A stretch of 64,000 bases of DNA from Flavobacteriales bacterium (GCA_016788205.1 JAEUTA010000026.1:1-64000), one strand, 5' to 3'. Shown: positions 26,615-36,092, counted from the stretch's first letter. Made by a program: numbers and translations. Notes: generated from the sequence alone by a model not told the origin.

Positions 26615-27178
26615 GTGAGCACGCTCACCACTTACCTGCTGCTTTTCCGTGGCGTGGGCGGGCCGGTGCAACTGCCGGTTGCTCCGTTGCGCGCAGCCTT
26701 CACCAAGGCCGGTTTCCAGAACGCCACCACGTACATCAACAGCGGAAATGCACTGGTGCGTAGTCGGCTTTCACGCGAAGAGACGCTCACCAAGGTGGCG
26801 GAGATCTGCTTGAAGAAATTCAAGTACGACCGCCCCATCTTCGCGCCTACCGCTGGGGAATGGGAAGCCGTGATCAAGAACGATCCCTTCCCGAAGAAGG
26901 CCGAAGGCAAACATGTGCATGCCGTGTTGCTGGCCGATGCCCCGAAAGCGGAAGCCGTAAAAACCCTGCAAGCTCTGGCCATGGGCGATGAAGCGATGAA
27001 GGTGCTGAAGCCCTCAACCCGCTTCGGACCTTACCATGTGTGCTACATCCACACGCCGCACGGCTTCGGCACCAGCAAACTGGCCGAAAAGTTCGACAAG
27101 GGCATCGGCGTGGTGAACACCGCCCGCAACTGGAACACCGTGCTGAAGATGCACGAGTTGGCGCAGGGGTTAACTTGA
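26615..27178 (+). CDS. DUF1697 family protein
   Basis: A 187-residue protein matching DUF1697: TTYLLLFRGVGG near the start, LRAAFTKAGFQNATTYINSGNALV, and a C-terminal TARNWNTVLKMHEL. Members are small cytoplasmic proteins of unknown function. The start is a GTG at 26615, since no ATG gives the conserved N-terminal strand. Confidence 0.85.
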   Translation: MSTLTTYLLLFRGVGGPVQLPVAPLRAAFTKAGFQNATTYINSGNALVRSRLSREETLTKVAEICLKKFKYDRPIFAPTAGEWEAVIKNDPFPKKAEGKHVHAVLLADAPKAEAVKTLQALAMGDEAMKVLKPSTRFGPYHVCYIHTPHGFGTSKLAEKFDKGIGVVNTARNWNTVLKMHELAQGLT

Positions 27179-27200
27179 AAGAGTTGTACACTGGCTCGTC

Positions 27201-28103
27201 GTGGGACAGCGAACTGAATTCGACGATGGGTCTTGGCGACATCACTTCATTCCTGAGCATTTCATTAAGGGATTCGTTGATTCAGAAGGCTCGCTCTTCA
27301 GATATGATAAAGACGAGGACCAAATAGCGCGACGGAAATTCGCTCCGAAGCAAGTCTTCTTTCAACCCGACGGAAACACTGCTAATGTCGGACTGATTCG
27401 TACCACACTTGCCGAGACCTACTCCTCATCTCTCGATTCTGATCTATCCAGTCAACTCACTCGCATTCGGGAGAACTCCACAAATCCACTCACAAACAAC
27501 GTAGAGAACTACGCAACGCTACTTTCGATTGCGGCGGACCTCTTCTTTAGAGTCCCTTCGAATGATGCGTACTATAATCTTCTCTATGAAAGGTCGGGTC
27601 TCCAGGCACTCGACAAGGATGGCAATGTCATTGAAGCTGCTCAGGAGCTCTTAGAAACTGGAAGATTCGCTCAAAAGACCCTCAAATCGCTCTTGCCGCA
27701 GAATTTCCTAGGACAACTGTTGAAACAAACAGCAGTGCACGATAGGATGCAACCGCGAATAGCTGCGTTCTCATACGGGGTGTTTGTTCTTTCAGACAAC
27801 CCCGTAGTTTTCTCAGAGTTACCGACTCGGTGGCAGGACTTCATGCAGAACTTCATTCTGCCGATAAGTTCAACCCAGTTCTTCATCTACTGTGACAAAC
27901 CTGGATACGGCAGAGAACTCTCCCTGCCATTGAATTATAATGCCTTGGCCATTGAGCAGGCACAACGCTATGTTTGTTCAGGAAGCGAAGTGGTACTTTC
28001 TGCAGCAGTGAAGTATTGGAAAGAGCTGAGAGTCAAAGGGTATTTACCCGGCAAAGAGCTCACCATTTTTGAAGATGCCATAAGGGAAGAAGGCGTGCAG
28101 TAG
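27201..28103 (+). CDS. DUF4238-like protein in an AT-richer segment
   Basis: A 300-residue protein resembling DUF4238: an early HHFIPEHFIKGFVDSEG block (from His14), a helical middle, and a late segment around FSYGVFVLSDNPVVFSELP. Function is unknown. The coding sequence is clearly richer in A and T (mid to high 40s percent GC by eye) and uses many codons rare in its roughly 60% GC neighbours, so recent horizontal acquisition is likely. The start given is GTG 27201, because it keeps the HHFIPEHF motif near the N-terminus; it is not certain. A terminator follows before mfd. Confidence 0.65.
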   Translation: MGQRTEFDDGSWRHHFIPEHFIKGFVDSEGSLFRYDKDEDQIARRKFAPKQVFFQPDGNTANVGLIRTTLAETYSSSLDSDLSSQLTRIRENSTNPLTNNVENYATLLSIAADLFFRVPSNDAYYNLLYERSGLQALDKDGNVIEAAQELLETGRFAQKTLKSLLPQNFLGQLLKQTAVHDRMQPRIAAFSYGVFVLSDNPVVFSELPTRWQDFMQNFILPISSTQFFIYCDKPGYGRELSLPLNYNALAIEQAQRYVCSGSEVVLSAAVKYWKELRVKGYLPGKELTIFEDAIREEGVQ

Positions 28104-28116
28104 CTTCGCTCCCAAT

Positions 28117-28161
28117 CCCGAACCCGATGCCCGGAATCCCGGCACCGGGTTTCGGGCTTTT
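28117..28161 (+). terminator. Terminator after the DUF4238-like gene
   Basis: A stem of about 14 pairs (28117-28131 with 28141-28156, one bulge and one mismatch) is followed by CTTTTC. It ends nine bases before the mfd start and separates the AT-rich gene from mfd. Confidence 0.7.
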
Positions 28162-28169
28162 CAGCGTCC

Positions 28170-31100
28170 ATGTCCCTCAGCTCCCTCCCCGACCTCCTCT
28201 CCCTCTACCGCACTGATGCCCGTGTAGCGCGCATCGCCGAAGGCCTGCAAGCCCCGGCCGCACGTGTGCAGATCAGCGGCACCATCGGTTCCTCGCAAGC
28301 CTTGATCGCCCATTCGGTCATCGAGCAACGCGGTGGTGTGCATGTGTTCGTGCTCACCGACAAGGAAGAAGCGGCCTACTTCATCAACGACCTGGAGGCG
28401 CTTCAGGGCAAAGACAAGGAAGCGCGCCACGCGAAGAAGGATGAGGACATGCTCTTCTACCCCGCACCCTCGCGTTCGCCATACGATCCGGAAGGGCACC
28501 ACGATGGGGAGCGCGTGAGCCGGACCGAAGTGTTGGAGGCCTTGATGAAACGGCCCGATCGACTGGTCATCATCACCTACCCCGAAGCGCTCGTGCCGCT
28601 GGTGATGGGCAAGGAGGAGATGGCAAAGAACACGCTGGCCATCAAACGCCACGAGGAGCTGCCGATCGACACGCTCCAGGAATGGCTCGGAGAAACCGGC
28701 TTCACGCGCGTGGAGTTCGTGTACGAGCCGGGGCAGTTCAGCATCCGCGGCGGCATCGTGGACGTGTTCAGCTATGGCAGTGACAAACCCTACCGCATCG
28801 AGCTCTACGGCGACAATGTGGAGAGCGTACGCCGCTTCGACCCGCAGGACCAGCTCACCGTAGAGTTCCTCAGCGAAGCGGTGATCGTGCCCGACCTGCA
28901 GGATGAGGACGCGGCACGTCAGCAGAACTTCTTCGCGCAGTTGCCCGAAGATGCCGTGCTCTGGATCCGCGAACTGCAAGCCATCGGAGATGCGGCCACG
29001 AAACAACTGAAGCTGCTCGGCGAAGCCTACGACCGCCTTTCGGACAAGGACGAACATTCCACGCCGAACGAATTGCTCGCAACGGACACCGAGTTGATCA
29101 AGGGGACACTGGGGTTCAGGAAGGTGTTCTGGGCTTCGAGCCTTGAGCCACGAGCCACGAGCTTGGCCGACGACGCCAAGCTCGTGGCTCAAGGCTCGAA
29201 GTTCGCGGCTGTATCTATCGACTTCCAACACCGCCCGCAACCCACCTTCGCCAAGGAGTTCAAGGTGCTCAGCGGCGACCTGCACAACAAGCAGAACGCG
29301 GGCTACACGAACCTCATCGCCTGCAACAGTGCAAAACAGAGCGAACGACTGTACTCGATCTTCAACGACATGGAGCACGAGGTGGCCTTCACGCCGCTGG
29401 TGCTCGATCTGCACGAAGGCTTCATCGATCCCGAGCTGAAGCTGGCGCTCTACACGGACCACCAGATCTTCGAGCGTTACCATCGATACCGGCTGAAGGA
29501 GGGCTTCCGCAAGAACGCGCAGGCGCTGACGCTGAAGGAGCTGACGCAACTGAAGCCAGGCGATCTTGTCGTACACATCGACCATGGCATCGGTGTGTTC
29601 AGCGGGCTGGAGACCATCGACGCGGGGGGCTCCATGCAGGAAGCCATCCGGCTGAAGTACCGCGACAACGACATCTTGTACGTGGGCATCCACAGCCTGC
29701 ACCGCGTGAGCAAGTACAGCGGCGAAGAAGGTGGCGCGGCACCGAACGTGAGCAAGCTCGGCAGTCCGGCGTGGAAGAACCTGAAGGAGAAGACAAAGGC
29801 GAAGGTGAAGGCGCTGGCCTTCGACCTGATCAAGCTCTACGCGCAACGCAAGAGCAAGCCGGGTTTCGCGTTCCAGCCGGACAACTACCTGCAGCACGAA
29901 CTGGAGGCCAGCTTCATCTACGAGGACACGCCCGACCAACTGAAGGCCACGCAGGACGTGAAGCGCGACATGGAAAAGCCCACGCCGATGGATCGACTGG
30001 TCTGCGGCGATGTAGGCTTCGGCAAGACGGAGGTCGCTATCCGCGCGGCGTTCAAGGCGGCCTGCGATGGTAAACAAGCCGCGGTGCTCGTACCCACCAC
30101 GATCCTCGCACTACAGCATTGGAAAAGCTTCTCCAACCGCATGAAAGGCCTACCCGTGCGCGTGGATTACATCAATCGCTTCCGCACATCGGCGCAACAG
30201 ACGCAGATCCTGAAAGACCTGAAGGAAGGGAAGATCGACATCATCATCGGCACGCACCGGTTGGTGAGCAAGGATGTGCAGTACAAGGACCTCGGCATCC
30301 TCATCATCGATGAAGAGCAGAAGTTCGGCGTGAACGTGAAGGACAAACTGAAGACCCTGCGTGCTTCGGTGGATACATTAACCCTCACCGCTACACCGAT
30401 CCCGCGCACCTTGCAGTTCAGCCTCATGGGCGCGCGCGACCTCAGCATCATCAGCACACCGCCACCGAACCGTTACCCGGTGGCCACGATGCTGCAGCCC
30501 TACGATGAGGTGACCATTCGCGGCGCGATCGAGTACGAACTCTCACGCGGCGGCCAGGTGTACTTCCTGCACGACAAGGTGAAGAACATCGAGTTCATCG
30601 CCGACATGATCCGCAAGCTGGTGCCCGGTGCACGCGTGGGTGTTGGTCATGGTCAGCTCGAAGGCCACAAGCTGGAAGAGGTGATGATGGACTTCATCGA
30701 AGGCAACACCGATGTACTCGTCTGCACCACCATCGTGGAGAACGGATTGGACATCCCGAACGCGAACACGATCATCGTGAACGAGGCGCAGAACTTCGGC
30801 CTGAGCGATCTGCACCAATTGCGCGGTCGCGTGGGGCGCAGCAACAAGAAGGCTTACTGCTACCTGCTCGCACCCAGCATGCACCTGTTGCCTGACCTGT
30901 CACGCAAACGCCTGCAGGCGATCGAACAATTCAGCGACCTCGGCAGCGGTATCCACATCGCCATGAAGGATCTCGACATCCGCGGCGCGGGCGACCTGCT
31001 CGGCGCGGAACAGAGCGGCTTCATCAACGACATCGGCTTCGAGACCTACCACAAGATCCTGGAAGAGGCCGTGCGCGAGCTGAAGGACCAGCACTTCAAG

Positions 31101-31625
31101 GACCTCTTCGAGGATGCGCAGGAAGGCAGTCATGCACTTGCCCGCGGATCACGCCGCGACCAGAGCGACGATTGCATCATCGAGACCGACCTCACCATGC
31201 TGATCCCGAACAGCTACGTGAGCGAGACCGCCGAACGCCTTGCGCTCTACCGGAAGCTCGACGACATCAAGGACGAGAAGGAGCTGCAGAAGTTCACCAC
31301 CGACATCACCGACCGCTTCGGCCCCATCCCCGGCCAGGTCACCGAACTGCTCGAAGGCATCCGCCTCCGCTGGCTGGGCCAGCGCATGGGCCTGGAGAAG
31401 ATGGTGCTGAAGAAAGGCACGCTCATCGGCACCTTCATCGCCGACCAAAAACACGGCTTCTTCGAGAGCGATGGGTTCAACGCGGTGCTGCGTGCGGTGC
31501 AAGCCCAACCTCGTCGTTTCAAGGTCTACGAGAAGGCGGGGACACTGCGGATCAGTGTGCAGGATGTGAAGAACATCCACGCAGCGAAGGAGGCGATGGA
31601 AAGTGTTGTGGGAGTGCCTGCCTAG
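28170..31625 (+). CDS. mfd: Transcription-repair coupling factor
   Basis: An 1151-residue Mfd, which removes stalled RNA polymerase from DNA lesions and recruits UvrA. The UvrB-like N-terminal part is at about 1-300, the polymerase-interacting domain around 450-540, and the SF2 helicase core after about 590. The core shows GDVGFGKTE (Walker A), DEEQKFGV (motif II) and TATPIPRTL (motif III). The TRCF C-terminal domain closes the protein. Residues 322-344 (ASSLEPRATSL and onward) are encoded by an in-frame palindrome not expected in the family. The stop overlaps the convergent TPR gene. Confidence 0.96.
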   Translation: MSLSSLPDLLSLYRTDARVARIAEGLQAPAARVQISGTIGSSQALIAHSVIEQRGGVHVFVLTDKEEAAYFINDLEALQGKDKEARHAKKDEDMLFYPAPSRSPYDPEGHHDGERVSRTEVLEALMKRPDRLVIITYPEALVPLVMGKEEMAKNTLAIKRHEELPIDTLQEWLGETGFTRVEFVYEPGQFSIRGGIVDVFSYGSDKPYRIELYGDNVESVRRFDPQDQLTVEFLSEAVIVPDLQDEDAARQQNFFAQLPEDAVLWIRELQAIGDAATKQLKLLGEAYDRLSDKDEHSTPNELLATDTELIKGTLGFRKVFWASSLEPRATSLADDAKLVAQGSKFAAVSIDFQHRPQPTFAKEFKVLSGDLHNKQNAGYTNLIACNSAKQSERLYSIFNDMEHEVAFTPLVLDLHEGFIDPELKLALYTDHQIFERYHRYRLKEGFRKNAQALTLKELTQLKPGDLVVHIDHGIGVFSGLETIDAGGSMQEAIRLKYRDNDILYVGIHSLHRVSKYSGEEGGAAPNVSKLGSPAWKNLKEKTKAKVKALAFDLIKLYAQRKSKPGFAFQPDNYLQHELEASFIYEDTPDQLKATQDVKRDMEKPTPMDRLVCGDVGFGKTEVAIRAAFKAACDGKQAAVLVPTTILALQHWKSFSNRMKGLPVRVDYINRFRTSAQQTQILKDLKEGKIDIIIGTHRLVSKDVQYKDLGILIIDEEQKFGVNVKDKLKTLRASVDTLTLTATPIPRTLQFSLMGARDLSIISTPPPNRYPVATMLQPYDEVTIRGAIEYELSRGGQVYFLHDKVKNIEFIADMIRKLVPGARVGVGHGQLEGHKLEEVMMDFIEGNTDVLVCTTIVENGLDIPNANTIIVNEAQNFGLSDLHQLRGRVGRSNKKAYCYLLAPSMHLLPDLSRKRLQAIEQFSDLGSGIHIAMKDLDIRGAGDLLGAEQSGFINDIGFETYHKILEEAVRELKDQHFKDLFEDAQEGSHALARGSRRDQSDDCIIETDLTMLIPNSYVSETAERLALYRKLDDIKDEKELQKFTTDITDRFGPIPGQVTELLEGIRLRWLGQRMGLEKMVLKKGTLIGTFIADQKHGFFESDGFNAVLRAVQAQPRRFKVYEKAGTLRISVQDVKNIHAAKEAMESVVGVPA
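29133..29200. repeat. In-frame palindromic heptamer element inside mfd
   Basis: Perfect 20-base arms (29135-29154 with 29181-29200), a seven-base bulge (29155-29161), an inner six-base stem (29162-29167 with 29175-29180) and a seven-base loop. The left half runs in heptamers from 29133: GCTTCGA, GCCTTGA, GCCACGA, GCCACGA, GCTTGGC. The mfd reading frame passes through without a stop. Confidence 0.9.
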
Positions 31626-33106
31626 GCTCCAGCACTATCCCCCTTCCCCGCCCCCTCCAACTCCTCGATCGTCCTCCTAGCCGCCTCCAAGCGCACCCGG
31701 TTGTTCTTGCTCACCAGCATGTTGGTGATCAGCTTCTCCATGCGGTGGTGCAGCGGGATGAGCAGCCCGGCGATGGCCGCCATGCACAGCAGCATCAGGA
31801 TCGGTGAGTGGTTCGTGATGCGATCGAGGAACGGATGCAAAAGCAGGTTGATGAACTCGAAGAAGAGCAACAGCGCGATGAGCGAGAGGTTCTTGATGGC
31901 CTTGGCGCCGACAACAGTGGTTCTGCTGAAGATGAGCAGGAAGATGCCCAGCGTGATGACGATGAGGGCGATGATGCCGAACTGGATGTTGCGGGAGCGG
32001 GCGGCGACTTCCTCCGCACGCAGCTTGGCATCTTCCATGTCCTTGAGCTGCTGCGCGAAGAGCTGGGTCTTCAGCTGACTGCGGTTCTGCGTCTCAATCA
32101 CGCTGTCGCGATAAGCGATGCACAGCTTCGCGTAGAAGAACGCGCTATCCGCCATACCGCTCGCCTTGAACGCATCGGCCATGGCCTCAGCCGATTTCTC
32201 CAGCAAGTTCGGGTTGCGGACCCCCTCTGCAGAGCGGAAACCCGCCTGCGCGATGGCCAACGCCTCCGCTGTGCGGCCTTGATCCATGAGCAAGGAGGAG
32301 TACCCCGAGGCGAACTGGACCAGGGGATACGGTAGTTGGAACGAATCAGCAGCGGCGATGGCGCGCTTGAAGTGAAGTTCGGCGAGGTCCGCTTCATGCC
32401 GGGCCGCATACACCGCCGCGAGCGCACCGTTGGAATACGCGTAGGTCCATGGGTCCTCGCCCGGCGAACCGGGCATTTCCACTTCTTTGGTGTAGTAGAG
32501 CGCGGAATCAAGTTCGCCACGCTCCATGAAGACCCTGGCCATTGTTGACAGGCCACGCGAACGGATCCCCGGAGGCATGCCATATGCCAGGGCTTTGCGC
32601 ATGTAGCGCATGGCGCCATCGTTGTCGCCCACGCGTTGGTAGAGCACAGCAAGCTCCTTGCAGGTCGAACCCATCATGATGCTGTCTCGCCCGTTCGTGA
32701 AGTGTTCCAGCGCGATGTTGAAGTGCTTCAACGCGCCGTTCACCTCATTGGCGATCACGTACGAGACCCCGATCGAGAGGTGCGTTCTGCCGAGCAGCGT
32801 ATCGTTACCGGTGGGTTCGGCGATCCCCAGCATGCGGATCGACGTGGACATGCAATCCTCCTGACGATTGAGGTAGAGGTACTTCTGCACGAGCCGTGCG
32901 AGAAGCGCCACCTTCATGCGCGGGTCATCCGTAGCCTTCTCGCGGACGATCAAGGTGTCCACGGGAAGGTTATAGATCCGCGTGAAGAGCGTATCGAAGG
33001 GCTGGGCGCGCAGCTGTCCGATACCTGACAAGGCAATGACCAAGGCCAGTGCTCGGAAATTGAAGACCGTGCTGATGGTTCGTTGGTGAAGCATGCGTGC
33101 GTTCAT
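31622..33106 (-). CDS. TPR protein with three-helix membrane module (paralogue 1)
   Basis: A 494-residue protein: signal peptide (about 1-35, ending LRAQ), TPR-like helices (about 40-345), a short coiled coil (SQLKTQLFAQQLKDMEDAK), then three membrane helices (about 380-470) and a cytoplasmic coiled coil ending in RRTIEELE. The layout recalls Bacteroidota TPR sensor histidine kinases, but there is no kinase or DNA-binding domain. The last about 120 residues are almost identical to those of the two upstream paralogues, while the TPR part is much more divergent. The start at 33106 follows the upstream stop by five bases. Function is unknown; a sensor or scaffold is an inference. Confidence 0.75.
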   Translation of the reverse strand: MNARMLHQRTISTVFNFRALALVIALSGIGQLRAQPFDTLFTRIYNLPVDTLIVREKATDDPRMKVALLARLVQKYLYLNRQEDCMSTSIRMLGIAEPTGNDTLLGRTHLSIGVSYVIANEVNGALKHFNIALEHFTNGRDSIMMGSTCKELAVLYQRVGDNDGAMRYMRKALAYGMPPGIRSRGLSTMARVFMERGELDSALYYTKEVEMPGSPGEDPWTYAYSNGALAAVYAARHEADLAELHFKRAIAAADSFQLPYPLVQFASGYSSLLMDQGRTAEALAIAQAGFRSAEGVRNPNLLEKSAEAMADAFKASGMADSAFFYAKLCIAYRDSVIETQNRSQLKTQLFAQQLKDMEDAKLRAEEVAARSRNIQFGIIALIVITLGIFLLIFSRTTVVGAKAIKNLSLIALLLFFEFINLLLHPFLDRITNHSPILMLLCMAAIAGLLIPLHHRMEKLITNMLVSKNNRVRLEAARRTIEELEGAGKGDSAGA

Positions 33107-33111
33107 GGTCC

Positions 33112-34593
33112 TCAACCAGCGTTGGTGTCTGTCGGTCTGGCTTCCAACTCCTCGATCGTCCTCCGCGCCGCCTCCAGCCTCACCCGGTTGTTCTTGCTCA
33201 CGAGCATGTTGGTGATGAGCTTCTCCATCCTGTGATGCAGCGGGATGAGCAGCGCGGCGATCGCCGCCATGCACAGCAGCATCAGCAGCGGTGAATGGTG
33301 GGTGATATCACCCAGCACGGGATGAACCAGCAGGTTGATGAACTCGAAGAAGAGCAGCAGCGCGATGAGCGATAGGTTCTTGATCGCCTTGGCACCGACA
33401 ACGGAAGTCCTGCTGAAGATGAGCAGGAAGATGCCCAGCGTGATCACGATGAGGGCGATGATGCCGAACTGGATGTTGCGGGAGCGGGCCGCGACTGCTT
33501 CCGCGCGCAGTTGCGCGTCCTCGCGATCCTTCAGCTCCTGGGTGAACAGCTGGTTCTGTAGCTGGCTCTTGTTCTGGAGCACGATCAGTGAATCGCGCCA
33601 AGCGTGGGCAAGCTTCGAGCACACCAGCGCGCTATCGGTGATGCCGTTCGCGGCAAAGGCATCGGATAGGGCCGTGGTCGACTTCACCATGAGGTGGGGA
33701 AGTCGCGTGTACCCGGTGGCTTCATGTCCCTTGCGCGCCCATGCCAGCGCTTCCGCCGTGCGCCCTTGACCGATGAGCAGCTTCGCGTACCCCGCGGCGG
33801 CGTTGATGAGCGGCTCGGGCACATCCGCAGAATCAGCCACTGTCAAGGCCCGTTTGAAGTAAGGCTCGGCCAGGTCATTCTCGCCGCGAGCGGCATGCAC
33901 GGTGGCCAGGGTTAGTTGGAAGTTCGCATAGCCATATGGATCATTTCCGGGCACCTTCAGCACATCGGCCTTGCGGGCATAGTACAGCGCGGAATCAAGG
34001 TCGCCAAGTTCCAAGTGGCACCTTGCAAGGATGGACATCGAACGGCCATAGATCCCTTCGCTCAAACCAAAGGCCTGCGCTTTCCGCATGTAGCGCAAGG
34101 CGCCCTGGGCATCTCCGGCCCGTTGGTACACGATCGCGGTCTCCTTGCAAACGGCCCCCATCCCCAAGCTATCTCCGGCATGTTGGAAGCGCTCGAAGGC
34201 GATGTTGAAGTGCTTCAATGCTCCGTTCAGATCCGTGAACTGCATGAACGCCCCCCCGATACCGAAGTGGGCACGGCCGATAAGTGTATCGTTCCCGGTC
34301 GGCTCGGCCGCTTCCAGGCCACGAATGGCTGCCTTCATGCAGTCCTCCGGGCGACCGAGGAAGAGGTACTGGCTGACGAGCCTGGCAATGACGGCGCATT
34401 TCACCCGCGGGTCTGTCGCCGCAGCCTCACGTGCGATCAAGGAATCGAGAGGAAGTCCACGGACCCTGGCCGAAAGCGTGTCGAGGGGCTGGGCGTGCAG
34501 TTGTCCGACACCGACCAGCGCAACGACCACGACCAGCGCGCGGAAAATGAGACCCCTTGTGATGGCTCGTTGGTGAAGGGTGCTCCGGTTCAT
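33112..34593 (-). CDS. TPR protein with three-helix membrane module (paralogue 2)
   Basis: A 493-residue tandem paralogue with the same order: signal peptide (about 1-35, ending LHAQ), TPR-like helices, coiled coil, three membrane helices and the C-terminal RRTIEELE coiled coil. Its TPR part aligns recognisably with paralogue 1 (for example GNDTLIGRAHFGIGG against GNDTLLGRTHLSIGV). In the membrane module it differs at a few positions (VHPVLGDITHHSP). ATG 34593 is chosen by likeness to paralogue 1. An in-frame ATG at 34599 overlaps the stop of paralogue 3 and would couple translation. No enzymatic motif is seen. Confidence 0.75.
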   Translation of the reverse strand: MNRSTLHQRAITRGLIFRALVVVVALVGVGQLHAQPLDTLSARVRGLPLDSLIAREAAATDPRVKCAVIARLVSQYLFLGRPEDCMKAAIRGLEAAEPTGNDTLIGRAHFGIGGAFMQFTDLNGALKHFNIAFERFQHAGDSLGMGAVCKETAIVYQRAGDAQGALRYMRKAQAFGLSEGIYGRSMSILARCHLELGDLDSALYYARKADVLKVPGNDPYGYANFQLTLATVHAARGENDLAEPYFKRALTVADSADVPEPLINAAAGYAKLLIGQGRTAEALAWARKGHEATGYTRLPHLMVKSTTALSDAFAANGITDSALVCSKLAHAWRDSLIVLQNKSQLQNQLFTQELKDREDAQLRAEAVAARSRNIQFGIIALIVITLGIFLLIFSRTSVVGAKAIKNLSLIALLLFFEFINLLVHPVLGDITHHSPLLMLLCMAAIAALLIPLHHRMEKLITNMLVSKNNRVRLEAARRTIEELEARPTDTNAG

Positions 34594-34598
34594 GGTCA

Positions 34599-36092
34599 TC
34601 AACCTGCGTTGGTATCGGTCGGTCTTGCTTCCAGTTCTTCGATCGTCCTCCTTGCCGCCTCCAACCGCACCCGGTTGTTCTTGCTCACCAGCATGTTGGT
34701 GATGAGCTTCTCCATGCGGTGATGCAGTGGAATGAGCAAACCAGCGATGGCCGCCATGCAAAGCAGCATCAGGATCGGTGAATGGTTCGTGATGCGATCA
34801 AGGAAGGGATGCAGCAGCAGGTTGATGAACTCGAAGAAGAGCAGCAGCGCGATGAGCGAGAGGTTCTTGATCGCCTTGGCGCCAACAACGGATGTCCTGC
34901 TGAAGATGAGCAGGAAGATCCCCAGCGTGATGACGATGAGGGCGATGATGCCGAACTGGATGTTGCGGGAGCGGGCGGCGACTTCTTCGGCCTTCAGCTT
35001 CGCATCCTCCTGCTCTTTCAACTCCTGCGCGAAGGCCATGTTCTGGAGCTTGTTCAGGTTGGTGGCGTTGATCAGGCTGTCCGCGTAAAGCACCCGTAGG
35101 TCATAGTACCGATACGCGCTGTCCAACTGGCCGCTGGCTTTGAAGGCTCGGCGCAAGAGGTCGCAGGCACCGACGAGACCCTCCAGGTTGCCACCGTCAC
35201 CGCTCACGCGCAAGGCACGCCTACCGTCGGCGATGGCATTCGGGAGTTCACCGGCCTCCAGCTCCATCTCTCCACGCCCCAACAAGGATCCGTAGAGCGG
35301 GATCATCACATGGAAGGAATCCGCCACTTCGATCGCACGCGCGAAATGGACATCGGCTAGCTGGCGCTCCCGCTTCGCCGCGTACGCCGCCCCCAGCATA
35401 TAGTAGGAGCGCGCGTAGGCGTAGGGATCACTCCCAGGGTCGGTGATGATGTTGGACCGCTGCGCCCAGTAGAGCGCGGAGTCCTGCTGACCCATCAGGC
35501 GGTAGCAATCGCTCAGGTGGCAACAGGTGCGGTTGACCTGGTAGTCCGAACGCACCTTGGCGACGGCCTGCTTCAACAGACCGAGCGCTCTGGGCAGGTC
35601 GCCAAGGGTCTTGTACACCGTGGCGATCTGCTTCTGGGCCGTGCCGATATCGTCCGCACTGCCGGACCGTTGCGCATAGTGCAAGCCTTGGTAGAAATAC
35701 TTCAATTGCAAGGCGGCATCAGCAGATCCGTTGAAAGCATCACCGAGGTGTTGCGAAGCGGTCGCAAGCAGACTATCGATGCCGAGCTGTTCGGCGAGGG
35801 CGAACTCCTCCTTGGCGTTCACCCTGATCTCGTTCTTCAGACCCAGGTTGAACAAGGCGGCACCGTGGTTGGAGGTGATGAAGTAGCGCTCGATCAGGGG
35901 CCGGGACTCGTCGTACCGAGTGCTGAGGGAATCATACCTCGCTTGGAAGGCGTATTGCTGGGCGTGCAGCGCGAACGGGAGAAGCAGCGCGCCGAGCACG
36001 AGGCCGCGCAAGGTGATCGGGAGAGAACGCTGGTGGGGCACGGACGAAGGTTCTTGGTAAAGATGCGCGGAAGGTTCCAAACCGACCCCCAT
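34599..36092 (-). CDS. TPR protein with three-helix membrane module (paralogue 3)
   Basis: First gene of the tandem set, 497 residues as given. The signal peptide core is LVLGALLLPFALHAQ; the TPR-like part (about 50-340) is the most divergent of the three. The membrane module matches paralogue 1 almost residue for residue, and the last residues (ARPTDTNAG) match paralogue 2. The start is uncertain: ATG 36092 gives a long n-region, and a GTG at 36041 gives a normal one. It lies 86 bases after the efflux channel gene on the same strand, so read-through from the efflux operon is possible. Confidence 0.72.
   Translation of the reverse strand: MGVGLEPSAHLYQEPSSVPHQRSLPITLRGLVLGALLLPFALHAQQYAFQARYDSLSTRYDESRPLIERYFITSNHGAALFNLGLKNEIRVNAKEEFALAEQLGIDSLLATASQHLGDAFNGSADAALQLKYFYQGLHYAQRSGSADDIGTAQKQIATVYKTLGDLPRALGLLKQAVAKVRSDYQVNRTCCHLSDCYRLMGQQDSALYWAQRSNIITDPGSDPYAYARSYYMLGAAYAAKRERQLADVHFARAIEVADSFHVMIPLYGSLLGRGEMELEAGELPNAIADGRRALRVSGDGGNLEGLVGACDLLRRAFKASGQLDSAYRYYDLRVLYADSLINATNLNKLQNMAFAQELKEQEDAKLKAEEVAARSRNIQFGIIALIVITLGIFLLIFSRTSVVGAKAIKNLSLIALLLFFEFINLLLHPFLDRITNHSPILMLLCMAAIAGLLIPLHHRMEKLITNMLVSKNNRVRLEAARRTIEELEARPTDTNAG

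Noticed and set aside
28161..30077. A 638-residue open frame antisense to mfd
   Set aside because: Composition is typical of an antisense shadow, and mfd motifs are unambiguous on the plus strand.
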